In this document: piece after piece, positions 33,321 to 44,696 of the stretch
How the letters are laid out: each line of letters begins with the position of its first letter
Numbering within the stretch: position 1 is the first letter of the stretch
DNA from: Verticillium longisporum
Taxonomy: Eukaryota > Ascomycota > Sordariomycetes > Glomerellales > Plectosphaerellaceae
Reading direction: 5' to 3'
Length of the DNA stretch: 64,000 nucleotides
Assembly: GCA_019188255.1 (NCBI GenBank)
Contig: JAETXT010000004.1
Coordinates: 3,658,001 to 3,722,000 of the forward strand
Made by a program: the position numbers and the translations under genes
The notes under the pieces: generated by a model
The model's input: only the letters and a program-made list of their open reading frames with translations
What the model was told of the DNA's origin: nothing
The model's database searches: none

Positions 33321-35285
33321 ATGGCGACCGAGACAGTGTCCCTTCCTTCGAGCGAGCCCATTACGCCGACACAAAGGCTCTCGATCCTCCATGGCCCTGT
33401 CGACCCCCCTCTGGTTGACTTGAGCCTGGGAGAGCTCCTCGAACTCCAAACCTACCACCACGGCACCAAGGAGTGCATCGTCATTCCATGGACAGGCACG
33501 AGATGGACGTACAACGACCTCAACCAGCAGACCCTGCTGCTGGCTCAGGCCCTGCTGAACCAGGGCATCGGTGTTGGTGATCGTGTGGGCATCATGGCTG
33601 GAAACTGCGAGCAGTATGCTGCGGTTTTCTTTGCCGTGGCACGAATCGGCGCCATTCTCGTCATTCTCAACAACACATATACGCCCACGGAGGCTATGTA
33701 CGCTCTGAAGTTCTCTGGTATGTTGAGCTCCTCTTGTGTGAGCTGGATCAGTGACCGCTGACCATGCTTGAACTCAGATTGCAAGATCTTCTTCACAACA
33801 CAAAAGGTTGGCCGTCTCGACAACGGCCGCCTCCTCGCCGATGTCAAGTCCCAAGCCCCGAATGTCAAGGTCTTCATGCTGCGCGGCGAAACTGGCCCTT
33901 ACCAGACCTACAACGACCTCATCAAGTCGAGTGCCCGGCAAAGCTTTGACGACCTCCACCACGCCATGAGCAAGGTCGTCCCGCACCAAGTGTGCAACCT
34001 CCAGTTCACCAGCGGTACGACAGGCCTGCCCAAGGCCGCCATGCTCACGCACCAGTATGACCCCTGGCCCCGTCGCGTTCACTCATTGTTCCTAACAACA
34101 GCAGCTCCCTCGTCAACAACGCCCGCTTCATCGGCGACCGCATGCGCCTCACGCCCTCCGACATTCTCTGCTGTCCGCCGCCCCTCTTCCACTGCTTCGG
34201 CCTCGTCCTCGGCCTCCTCTCCGTCGTCACGCACGGCGCCAAGATTGTGTACCCCGCCGAAGTCTTCGACGTGCCGGCGACGCTCTCGGCCATCCTCGAC
34301 GAGCGCTGCACGGCGCTGCACGGCGTGCCCGCCATGTTCGACTCGCTCTTCCAGGCGGCGCCCGACGACTTTCGCTCGTCGCGCATCCGCACCGGCATCG
34401 TCGCCGGCGCGCCCGTGCCCCGCTACCTCATGGAGCTCATGGTGCGGCGGCTCGGCATGCGCGAGTTCACGTCGAGCTACGGCCTCACCGAGGCGTCGCC
34501 GACGTGCTTCAACGCCTTCACCGACGACGCCCTCGGCAAGCGCCTCACCACCGTCGGCACCCTCATGCCCCACGCCCAGGCCAAGATTGTCGACCGCGAC
34601 GGCAAGATTGTGCCCCTCGGCGCGCGCGGCGAGCTCTGCATGGCCGGCTACCAGCTGCAGGCCGGCTACTGGAACAACTCGGAGAAGACGAACGAGGTCA
34701 TGGTCCGCGACGCCGCCGGCACGCTGTGGCTGCACACGGGCGACGAGGCCGTCTTTGACGAGGACGGGTACTGCACCATTACCGGCCGGTTCAAGGACAT
34801 CATTATTCGAGGTATGTCATTTTCCGCCCTATCATCTTTTTTTTTTTCAATACTTCTTTTCCCTCCTTTTTTCCTTCCTTTTGTCTTGTGTCTGCCTTGT
34901 GTGTCCAAAAGAAAAAGCTAACAGCACAGGCGGCGAAAACATCTACCCCCTCGAAATCGAAGAGCGCCTCCTCGCCCACGAGACCATCACCCAGGCCGTC
35001 GTCGTCGGCCTCAAGGACGAGCACTACGGCGAGGTCGTCGCCGCGTTCCTGCAGCGCGCCGAGGGCGCCGACACGGCGCGGCTCTCGGACCAGGACATCA
35101 AGGCCTGGGTCCGGCAGACGCTGGGCGGGCACAAGTCGCCGTCGCACGTCTTCTGGCTGGGCGAGGACGGCGTGCCGGCCGACGTGCCGCTGACGGGGAG
35201 CGGCAAGGTGCGCAAGTTTGAGATGGCCAAGACGGGGGATGAGATTCTGAAGAAGAGGAAGGGCGTTGTGGCTGCGAAGCTGTAA
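33321..35285 (+). CDS. sidI: acyl-CoA ligase, SidI type (mevalonyl-CoA)
   Basis: ANL-family ligase expected to make mevalonyl-CoA for the acyl group of fusarinine-type siderophores. There are four exons: 33321-33717, 33778-34054, 34102-34811 and 34930-35285. All introns have GT-AG ends and join in phase, giving 579 aa. The ATP-binding loop is QFTSGTTGLPKAAM. Further motifs are SSYGLTEASP, LHTGDEAVFDEDGY, GRFKDIIIRGGENIYP and the catalytic lysine region LTGSGKVRKFEM. The C-terminus is AKL, a classical PTS1, which fits the known peroxisomal location of this pathway step in Aspergillus. The start at 33321 begins the conserved N-terminus. An iron-regulator GATA pair lies about 590 bp upstream. 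A general medium-chain acyl-CoA ligase would look similar; cluster context decides. Confidence 0.88.
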
Positions 35286-35568
35286 TTTTTGTGGGGGTCG
35301 GATGGTAGAGCGTTTGTCTTTTCGCCTTTTTAGAACGAGATAGAGTCAATGGGACGGCGTTTGGTTCAGATACGCGATGAACTGTGCTGGGAAGAGAAGA
35401 TTGAACGATCGCGAACTCGATAACTTAACACCCCACCACATCAGTGTGCAATGGAATCGGGTGATCAACCCACCACATCAATTTAGAATCAAATCGGGAG
35501 ATCACAGCATGAGCAACAAAGTGGGAAACGTCATCAAAAATGAACCATAAACTCCAGTCTCCATAACA

Positions 35569-36967
35569 TTACAGCTTCGGCAGCAGCCCCAACCTCAGAC
35601 CACCCACCATCTTCTCATTGTCGCCGAGCGGACACAGCTGGAAGAACCTCTCACGCGAGCAGCGCACAAAGGCACTCCTCTTGTGCGGCAGGTCGACAAA
35701 CTTGTCGAGGCCGAAGCCGTGCATAAAGTCATACATGAGCACCGTGTCGTTGGTCTTCTTGGGCTCGCCGACGACCCAGCTGGTGCGGGGGTCGTCGAGG
35801 TAGAGGTAGTGCATGAGGGAGGACCACCAGGCGCTGACGCGGTGGGGGCCGCGGAAGCGCACGTCGCCGACGAGGGAGTGGCGGCCGCGGTCCCAGTCCT
35901 GGGCGTCGTAGTAGCCGCCGAGCTTGTCCTCCTTGGCCCAGTAGACCTCAAAGTAGGCGAAAAAGGTGCCCTCCCAGGCGGCGAGGACGGCGACCTGGTG
36001 GGGGTCCTCGTGGATCTTGCGGAGGTACTCGCGGTGCTGGTCGAGGGTGCCCGTCTCGTTCCAGCCCTGGGAGACGCGCGGGTCGTTCTGCCACTCGTGG
36101 AAGAGGCGCAGGTGCTCGGCGTCGGTGTAGTCGAGGGACACCATGGAGAAGGTCTCCTTGAGGTGGGGGATCCAGCGGCTGTAGACGACGGCGCCCGGCG
36201 CGGGCTTGGCCGGGCGGATGGGGTGCCAGGCCTGCTGGTGCAGGGTCGGGTTCGAGGGGTCGCCGGCAGGCGTCAGCGTCATGGTGTGCTGAAGCGGCGT
36301 CAGAGGGTAAGAAGAGAGGGAGCGGCCGGCGGGCAGCAGCGGCGAGGGAGACTCGGCGGGCAGCCAGACGGGACGGGGGCCAAAGGGCGAACCGGCGCCC
36401 TGCCAGAAGGCGCTGCGCAGGAGAACGACGGTGGACCTTGTGGGCGTCGCCTCGGGGTTCTGCTGGCCGTTCTGCCAAGGGTGCTCGATGGCGAGCGCGA
36501 CGGCCTGGAGCTGCTGGCCGAGGAGGGCGGCATCCGTGCCGCGGAGCTCGAGGCGCGCCAGCTCGGTGCCGGGCCTGATGGTGAAGAGGACGTAGACGAG
36601 GAGCCATGCCTGGGCGAGCGTCGGCTGCTTCGGGCCAGGCCACGAGACGACAAAGTTGGGGGCGCGCCGGGATCGCGCCCAGGCGCTGTTGTTCGAGTCG
36701 GGAGGCAGCTCGCTCGACTTGAGCTCGGCGGGCTCTGCAAAGTAGAGTTCGGGGGTTGTCCAGCGGCTCAGGCAGCTCGGACGCGCCCTTGGCTTGTGTC
36801 GCGCGAGGGATCAGCTTGTAAAAGTGCAGGCCGCCCTCGGAGCTCTTGCCAGAGAACTCATCGTGGTTGAAGGCGCGCTGGAGGGTGTACTCGGTCGAGT
36901 AGGGGCTCGGGAGCTTGATGAGCGTCTCGTCTGGTGACAAGCTGGCGAGGGTGGTGGCAGTCGACAT
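35569..36967 (-). CDS. sidF: N5-hydroxyornithine acyltransferase, SidF type (frameshift)
   Basis: GNAT-fold acyltransferase of the AlcB/IucB group, expected to move anhydromevalonyl from CoA to N5-hydroxyornithine. The N-terminal frame starts at 36967 (MSTATTLASLSPDETLIKLP). After about 70 residues the reading must shift one frame at a G5 run (36751-36755), where four would keep the frame. The shifted frame then runs unbroken to 35569. Removing one base gives 465 aa, a normal size for the family. The conserved core includes HEWQNDPRVSQGWNE, LAAWEGTFFAYFEVYW and VGDVRFRGPHRVSAWW. It ends in PKL, a PTS1-like tripeptide. It converges with the ligase gene, with 283 bp between stops. The frameshift could be a sequencing error; if real, siderophore acylation would be lost. 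Confidence 0.85.
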
Positions 36968-38052
36968 GATGCAGGTTTTGCCAGTCCTGCTTGCTATCTT
37001 GGGTATGATGATAGAGAGATGTCAATGGCAGGTGCAAGGTCTCCGAGCTGCAATGTTTGTTCGGCAACACACAGCAATACCAGCACTAGCAACCGGGTAG
37101 CTGAACGAGGGGTGAGCGGCGCGCCTCGGAGCTACGAGGAGCTCTCTCAAAAAAATTTCTTCCCATGTCATGTCATACTGCAGTCCGTCGGTCGGCTGGA
37201 CATGCCTGCTGCCGATCCAGAATCGAGGACCCTTGCCTTCGAGAACGAACAAGGAGAGCGAGCGAGTCTGCTGCTCGGTTACGGGTGATGCAGACCCCCC
37301 TCGCGTCATCCACTCCATCGATCCAACCTCCGCGCTCTGGTTTCCCGATGAAGAGAAGCCGGCGTCGATCGGGGGGGGAGGGGGGTGGACGGGCGGCATT
37401 GTTGAAGAAAGCGGACCGAGTGGTGGACTGGTACTGCGATGTACCTCAGCCAAGTGACGGTGGCAGCCAGGTAGGGTGCAATTAAGATGGTGGTGTGAGG
37501 TAGGGCGTGAACGAGGTGCAGTGCAGGGTCAAGGGTGCAACAGGGGAGAAAGAGAAGAGTGAGGGGGGTGTGATGCAAATCACAGCAGGGCAGGCCAGGG
37601 TCAGGGAACGTCAGCGGATCAGATCACTCTAGGGGCTCCATCAGGGGCCCCCATCCACGCTTCCAGCGCTGGGCCGATTTCGGCGAAACCCCCGATGGCA
37701 TTCGATCTGATAAAAATCTTTTCCTCCTACGATCCTGGACCCATGGCAGAGCACATCGTCCATCACAAGCCAACGCGTCATGAGGCACCCGCTACTTACT
37801 CGTCACCTGCATCTGCTCCACGGGCTGAGGCCGACATGTCTGCGTGCTGTGCTGATCACGAGCCTGACACCGTATCAACGTGCGATGAAAACAGCGTTGA
37901 TGTTAACAAAAATCTATGTGCTGCCAAACGCCATCGTCCACCCAAAACTATCGTATCCAGAAGACCTTCCCATCCAAGCGGATCAACGGGGTATCAGGTA
38001 GCAGTCTTGTACCATGTGCCATGTGCCATGTACGCCAACAAGCCAACCCAAA
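36968..38052. other. promoter of acyltransferase and 3' flank of oxidoreductase
   Basis: Gene-free. It contains one exact iron-regulator GATA site (37705-37713). A GT/GA-rich stretch lies around 37480-37600. Confidence 0.5.
37705..37713 (+). promoter_or_regulatory. GATA iron-regulator site
   Basis: ATCTGATAA, an exact match to ATCWGATAA, 738 bp upstream of the SidF-type start. Confidence 0.6.
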
Positions 38053-39545
38053 TCAAGCCGCAATCTCCTCCACCTTGGTGGCCTCCTCAGTAATGTCAAC
38101 GGCCGTCTTCGCAGCCGTCTCGGCGGCAACCACGGCGGCGTCCTCCTCCTCGGCAGGGCTCTTTCCAAGGCCCATCCAGTTGTAGCAGACTGCGGTTCGG
38201 TTAGCCAATCTGAGCGAACCAGAAACATGGGATCAGAAACATAAACGAGGTTGCGCTTACTCGTGAAGCCCAGGTCGTCCCGGAAGTACGCCTCCATCAC
38301 CTCCTCGCCATGGATCGTGCCCATGTCAGGGCCGTACGCGACAGCCTTCTTACCGACGGCGAGACCAATGGCAGGCGGGAACGCCTCGAGCACCTTGAAC
38401 TCGGGCTCGTGCTCCTGTCCCTTCTCCTTGGCGAGGATCGCAATCATGCGCTGGTGCGCGTTGATCGCCGCCATGTGTCCCATGTGCATGGCGCCACCCG
38501 CCCGCTTGATGCCCTCCCATTTGCACGCATCACCGGCAACGAGGTGGAAGTCAGAGTTGCTGACGCCCTCGAGGAACAGGCTCGAGTCGACCTTGGCGTA
38601 GCCCTCCTCGTCGAGCGTCTCGGCGGGCAGGTAACCCGTCGAGGGTACGGGGCGCGACACGGCCATGATGACCTCGCTGGCGAAGCGCTTCTCGCCGCTC
38701 GTGAACTCAACCTCGTAGCGCACACGGCTGCCCTCGGGGACATCGAGCTTGCGCGCCTCGGCGACGCGGGGTTGAGGAGAACCTCGACGCCGGCTTCGCG
38801 CGTGAGATCGAGGGCCACATCCTTGCACTCGTCCGACAGGTTCTCTGAGGACAGAAGCTTCTCGCGGGAGTGCACGAGCGTCACGTCGGCGTCGGGCTTG
38901 ACGAGCTTGAGCTCGGCCGCCATTTCGATGCCGACGGCGCCGCCACCCACAATGACGACGCCATCGGGGGCGTTGTGGACGGCGTGAATCTGTTCCTCGG
39001 CCTCCAGGAGGAACTGCTTTCGCAGCAGGGACTGAGGAACGACGGGCCAGGGGCGGCGCAGGCCTGTGGCACTGACCATAAAGTCATAGGAAATGTCTTG
39101 GGGGATCTTGGTGATGTGAGAGAGTACGGTGGCTGACTTGGCGGTAGTGTTGATCTTATCAAGGCTGCCTTGGACGAAGCGAATGTTCGGCCTCTGCAGT
39201 GCAGGCATGTCTTGAAACTTGATCCAGGTCTTGTCAGCATAGTCAGAGGAGTCAAGTGCGAGAGGAGAGCCGATGAGGTGGACTGCGTAAGAGTGTCAGA
39301 TGGGTCATGATACGTGCGAAGATGGAGGGTCGGCGGAACCAACAGTAGCCGTCCCTCTCGTCGACAATGGTTATGTCGACGGGGATGCGAGTGAAGTCTG
39401 GGTGATGGGGGTACGGGTCGTGGGCCATGCGCGGAGAACGGCCATTGCAGATATCCAAGAGGTTCACGACGAAAGAGAGGCCAGCGTAGGAGCCGCCGGC
39501 GACAAGGAGGCGGAACGGCGGAACGGCATTCTGAAGGGAGCCCAT
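38053..39545 (-). CDS. AMID/AIF-like FAD oxidoreductase (frameshift)
   Basis: A pyridine nucleotide-disulfide-type flavoprotein. Exons are 39545-39344, 39282-38261 and 38189-38053. Motifs are an N-terminal FAD-binding loop (LLVAGGSYAGLSF), a central NAD(P)H-binding loop (GVVIVGGGAVGIEMAAELK) and a late FAD-contacting segment (FHLVAGDACKWEGIKRAGG). A G4 run at 38768-38771 breaks the frame. With one base more the protein is 453 aa, normal for the AMID/AIF2 group. The C-terminus is an Ala/Glu-rich tail. No signal peptide is seen. It shares the siderophore neighbourhood and has three iron-regulator GATA sites upstream. An iron-linked role, such as reducing siderophore iron or recycling flavin, is inference. 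A housekeeping oxidoreductase remains possible. Confidence 0.82.
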
Positions 39546-39895
39546 GATGTCGGTGTAGGCTCTCGGAGCACTTAGAAAGATCAGGAATACACAAGTGATA
39601 CGGAGAAGGAGCAGGAATGCCGATGTGCACTGAAATTCAACCCTCCGGTACGCTTGGAAAGAGGAAAGATCATGCGGGCGACAGAGGAGGAAATGGGCGG
39701 TTTTCTTGTTCCCAAACCCCCTCTTTTGGCATCTGGGTGTCCCGGAACCTTGGGCATGTTCTGATAGCCAAGATAGGCATTCAAGGGGCGATCCATGGCC
39801 ACGTCTCCGATGGACCAGTGGCTCGGTCTGGATCGGTGTTTCTCCTCATATGCTGTGACATGAGGAGGGGGACGTGGTTGTGGAGTCCTTTAAAG

Positions 39896-39904
39896 TTATC
39901 AGAT
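39896..39904 (-). promoter_or_regulatory. GATA iron-regulator site
   Basis: TTATCAGAT, i.e. ATCTGATAA on the minus strand, 351 bp upstream of the FAD oxidoreductase start and on its coding strand. Confidence 0.65.
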
Positions 39905-40138
39905 CCTCCTCAACCGCCGCTTGACCATTTGGATCGTCGCAACGCCTGCACCATGTCGTCTAGCGTGCATCGGCTTCACCTGCCCCATCTCGGTTGGACC
40001 TGTTGGGCAGTACCGGAAGTCCGAGTTCAGGGAGAAGGATGAGGCGAAGCAACGCTCGCCAGGCTTGGCTACCATGAGGTGTCTTGCGCCATTTTTCCGG
40101 TTCGACTTGCACCAAAGTCGATGTCATGCCAAGAGAAA

Positions 40139-40147
40139 TTATCTGAT
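40139..40147 (-). promoter_or_regulatory. GATA iron-regulator site, tandem unit 1
   Basis: TTATCTGAT, an exact ATCAGATAA on the minus strand, 30 bp from an identical unit. Both units are preceded by AA. Confidence 0.65.
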
Positions 40148-40168
40148 CCGAATATCCAGAGCAACCAA

Positions 40169-40177
40169 TTATCTGAT
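40169..40177 (-). promoter_or_regulatory. GATA iron-regulator site, tandem unit 2
   Basis: TTATCTGAT, the second of two identical sites in the same orientation, about three helical turns apart. It lies about 625 bp upstream of the FAD oxidoreductase. Confidence 0.65.
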
Positions 40178-41506
40178 CGTTGGGATACGATCATCCTAGG
40201 CCAACTGAAATTTGCGGACGGGGGATCGGCCAGTTCGGGGCTAGACGTCGGTGATCGGTGAACCTCGGATAGAAATGCTCGGAAGCCAGCTAAGACGGCC
40301 TGCTTCTGAGCATCGAATTTCATCATGTCGGCTGGTGTCTTTTCCACGGTTCCGAGGATACATTGGTACGCTGTCTTCTGCAATAGACCGTGAGCACCCA
40401 TAGCCTAGATAAGGTAGGTATCTATCATGAGGCCATGAGCTCAGCTGTTCAATCGTTTCTAAACCGGTCCTCATCGCCTCGATGAAACCCAAGTCTTGGG
40501 CGTTCTCGCGAAGACTAACTTTGCCGTCGGCGCGCTTTGTGAACTCGACAGGCGGACTTTCATCGGGTCATCTTGGGAGGAGCCGAATCCTGCTGATGTA
40601 GAACCGTTAGAGAGCGCAGATTTGACCTTTGAATAGAGTCGATTCAGACAAAGGTCCGTCCTGTTGCACCTTGTCCATTTCTCGCTAACGACCGACAGGC
40701 CTTTGTTTGAGTATTGATGCGGTAGAGCCTTCTTCGAATAGCCTGCAGCCAATCCTCTGTTCCGGTGAATCGAATCGTCCAAGTCATGACAAATGACTGA
40801 TAGAGCGTGATTCGTATCCAGAGGCGGCTCCTCATCAAGGGGTTTGCAGTTTGTCACGGTGCGATGCTGGAGCTGAAGCCTAGAGGGTGCTGGTGCTGGG
40901 TCGTGTCATATTACGAAATCATGGACACCATCCAAGGTTGGTCCCAGAATATACTGTGGCTGACAGAAAGTGAGGCGTGCATATGGCTGAAGCTTTATGA
41001 CCAAGCTTTGTCTTGGTCGCTGACGTCTGACCTCATTGGAGCCGGATGACGGCTTGCTGCTGCTTGTCTCGCATTGAACTCTATCAAGCACAGCCCGCCC
41101 AATAGTTCCCCCACGTGTTGCAGCCTTCAAGACCGAATTTACATTTCCCATCGCAGCCGGACGCGTCGTGAAGACCTCGTGAGTCTACGACCTAGAGCGC
41201 TGGCATACTGTCACCCGACACTTGCCTCAGCTGTTCTTCACCATACCGTCCCACGCAGGATCTCGTCATCCCTCCTCTCTCCACCAAGCGGGTCCCGCGC
41301 AAGGACTAGTTCGTTTTGACAACGACGACCCTTCCACCACCACAGACCCTCTGGACAGAGGAGGGAACAATCCAAATCTCGACGACGACGAGTTCGAATT
41401 GGTCAACTACCAACCGATCCAGCATCGTCGTAAACTAGAGGCACGACAAGCCCGCCGAGACGAGAAGCGATTCGAGAAGCGGCTGTGGCTGCAAGCGCAG
41501 GACGAT

Positions 41507-44166
41507 ATGAAGTTTTCCCACAGCATCCAATTCAATGCGGTGCCCGACTGGAGCAGCCATTATGTCGCTTACAGCAACCTCAAGAAGCTGTTCGTAGCCT
41601 GCCGGTTGCCTTTTCTACATCATGATTCGCACGGCTGACACCTTGTTCACAGGATCTATCAGCTCGAGAAGACAGCCCACCAGGCCACCGGCGGCGATGG
41701 TGAATCGAGACCGCTCATCCGAAACGAAGAACCCGAAGAAGTCTTCAGTCGCGCTCTCGATGTCGAGCTCGAGAAGATATGCTCGTTCTACGTGGCCAAG
41801 GAAGGAGAGCTTCTCGACGAGGTGAATGACCTACTCCGGGACGTCGGCAACCACTCCGAAGACGAAGACATCACGTCAACACCAGGGCGCCGGTCGTCGG
41901 ACGGACTGCAGCGTGTCGCAAGCAACCCCGGTCGTTCATCAGTTGACGACAACCTCGAAGACAGCGACGAAGATGACGACGAGACAACCGGGCTCACCAA
42001 GAGCAGGATCAGTGCGGGTGGCCGACGCAAAACCCTGCCCAACATCATGCCCCAGTCCATCGGCGATATGACTGCGTCTGGTGAGCTGTCAAGATCTGGA
42101 CGTCGGCAGAGTTTGGCCATGGATGATTATGCTGAGCGCACGTTCGCCTTTTCTTCTGGCATCATGCTCAAGAAGCGCATCACCAGCCTATACGTCCAGT
42201 TGTGCGAGCTCAAGTCGTACATACAACTCAACAAGACAGGCTTCCGCAAGGTCCTGAAGAAATTCGACAAGACTCTCGACAAGGAGCTTCGAGTGAAGTA
42301 CACGGCAGCTTCTGTCGACCCAGCTTACCCTTTCAAGCCTGAGACCATGGAGACGATCGAAGCCAACATTGCCAAGATGGAGAAGGCCTACACTGATATT
42401 GTCACAAATGGCGATGAGGCTCTCGCGAAGCGCGATCTTCGCTCTCACCTGCGAGAGCACGTCGTGTGGGAGCGCAATACGGTATGGCGAGACATGATCG
42501 GCATGGAGAGGCGTGCGGAAGCTGCCAGCCTGGGTCGAAGCCTGCTTGGCACTGATCCGACAGCCATCACCAGGCGCCTACAAGGTGACAACGACGACAC
42601 ACCGGTCACGAAGGAGCTCAAGACCCCGATCGGCCGTTTTGCTGTGCCAACTTGGCTGGCAAGCGCAGCCATGTTGCAGCTCCTGTTGATCATTGCCATC
42701 TTCTTCGTCATTCTCTTCGCCCCGATCATGGAGAGTCCCGAGCAGCAGAACTGTCTAGCCCTGCTGGTCTTTGTCAGTCTGCTGTGGGCTACCGAGGTAT
42801 GCGTCCTCTCATCTTTTGTGACGAACCCGATTTGCTAACAGAATGCAGGCCATTCCTCTCTTCGTCACTTCGTTGACGATTCCCTTTCTCTGCGTCGTGT
42901 TGCGGGTCGTCCGAGCGGAGGAGAAACCGTATCAGAGGCTCGACTCAAAGTCTGCGACTGCTGTTGTTTTCTCCTCCATGTGGACACCAGTCATCATGCT
43001 TCTCCTTGGTGGCTTCACCCTGGCTGCTGCACTGTCAAAGTGCAAGATCGACAAGCGCCTCGCAACGTTTGTCCTCAGCAAGGCCGGTACCACGCCGCGC
43101 ACCGTTCTCGTCGCCAACATGCTCGTCGCTGCCTTCGCAAGCATGTTAATTTCCAACGTCGCTGCTCCGGTGCTGTGCTTTTCCATTATTGAGCCCATGC
43201 TGAGGACACTGCCGCAAGATTCGGCCATGTCCAAGGCTGTCATTATGGGTATCGCATTGGCGTCTAACATTGGTGGCATGCTGTCCCCCATTGCGTCACC
43301 ACAAAACGTTGTAGCTGTTGGCATTATGAAGCCCGCGCCGACCTGGATCCAGTGGTTCTTCATTGTAATTCCTGTTGGCATCGTATCAATTGTGCTCATC
43401 TGGATTCTGCTGCTCATCACCTTCCAGCCGGGCAAGGGCACCACCATTGCGCCCATCCGTCCTGTCAAGGAAAAATTCACAGGCGTGCAGTATTTTGTGT
43501 CCATTGTGACCATCATCACTATCGGCCTTTGGTGTGCTAGCCATCAGTTGGAGTCGGTCTTTGGCGATATGGGCGTGATTGCCATCATCCCAATTGTCCT
43601 CTTCTTCGGTATCGGCATCCTTACCAAGGAAGATTTCAACAACTTTCCCTGGACCATCATCATCTTGGCAGCCGGCGGTCTCTCGCTTGGCAAGGCGGTC
43701 AAGTCATCCGGCCTGCTCCACACCGTGGCCGGAATCGTGTCGAGTCGCGTTGAGGGCATGAGTCTCTACGGCGTCCTCCTCGTTTTTCGACACTGACGCT
43801 CATCATTGCCACGTTTATCAGCCACACGGTTGCCGCTCTGATCATCCTGCCGCTTGTGTATGATGTTGGCATGAGCATGGAGGAGCCCCATCCCAATCTG
43901 CTTGTCATGGCTGGCGTCCTCATGTGCAGTGCCGCCATGGGCCTTCCGACCAGTGGCTTCCCCAACATGAGTAAGTCGAGAAGGTTGTCATTTCCGCGTA
44001 CGAAGCTAATTAGCATGCAGCTGCCATCATGAAGGAGGACCCAACCGGGCAGAGGTATCTCCAGGTCAAGCACTTCATCAGTCGGGGTGTGCCGAGCAGT
44101 GTCCTCACTCTCATCGTGGCAGTCACCCTCGGGTATGGTCTCATGAGGGTGGCTGGACTCGACTAG
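41507..44166 (+). CDS. SPX-domain phosphate transporter, Pho87/90 type (frameshift)
   Basis: Low-affinity phosphate permease joining a cytosolic SPX domain to a SLC13/DASS-type membrane domain. Exons are 41507-41589, 41653-42796, 42849-43970 and 44021-44166. The start MKFSHSIQFNAVPDWSSHY is the canonical SPX beginning. The SPX part carries a long acidic insertion (DNLEDSDEDDDE) and continues to about residue 330. Many hydrophobic segments follow, beginning AAMLQLLLIIAIFFVILF. Conserved transport-core pieces include SNVAAPVLCFSI and ASNIGGMLSPIASPQNV. Exon 3 is broken by a T5 run (43783-43787), where six would keep the frame and give 831 aa. The downstream frame continues at once with membrane sequence, so the break is very recent or an error. 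Whether the plasma or vacuolar membrane (Pho91-like) is the site is not clear from sequence. Confidence 0.88.
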
Positions 44167-44696
44167 ATATCGACGTTGGTATTCATGGAAGGAAGAGCGT
44201 ATGAAGTTCCGACTGCACAAGTCTTAGCATGATGTGATGGGGTTAGAGCTGGAGCCTGGTCATTATTGTCTTTGGTGTTCTGAACTTTGTTTTTCTGCGA
44301 CTTACTCGTGAGCTCTTCTCCATAGCTGGCCGCCTCAGTCAGGTCCATAAATTGCGCCAGTCATATTGTCTTTCCAAATACACCGAGTTCTTGATTCAAT
44401 GGCAGGAAATTGGATCACGAGGGCTGATGCCTTGGTGATGGCGGAAGCCTAGTGCGGACAGTGCATGTCTCGAGCCCACACTGACCACCGGTCATGCACT
44501 GACGTCGTTGCTCCTCGGTAGGACGGCGCTGCTTCTAGAGCCAGCACGCCACGAGCTCCGCAGCAATACCCCTTCGCGCCCAACGAGCATGAGCTGTGCA
44601 TGCGACCGCAGGCTCCCACACATACCTAGACCTACACTCTGCTGGATGAGGGCGCCAGGAAACTGAGCTTGCGCGGTTCGCGAGCTGGACATTGCC
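44167..44696. other. intergenic, no gene seen
   Basis: 3' flank of the transporter and promoter of the Vps39 gene. Nothing else seen. Confidence 0.45.

Larger units (their letters stand above)
39546..41506. other. divergent promoter region
   Basis: Gene-free region between the FAD oxidoreductase and the phosphate transporter. It holds three exact GATA sites in its left third. Short ORFs around 40.2-40.9 kb look random. The open frame from 41222 into the transporter is treated as leader because the SPX domain begins at 41507. Confidence 0.55.

Noticed and set aside
35683..36870. 395-aa plus-strand ORF opposite the acyltransferase
   Set aside because: It is low-complexity Val/Glu/Gly/Arg-rich, the mirror of a GC-rich gene. 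The minus strand carries the conserved acyltransferase core.
41222..41506. N-terminal extension of the phosphate transporter
   Set aside because: SPX domains start at MKFSHSIQF, i.e. at 41507. The upstream open frame is treated as leader.
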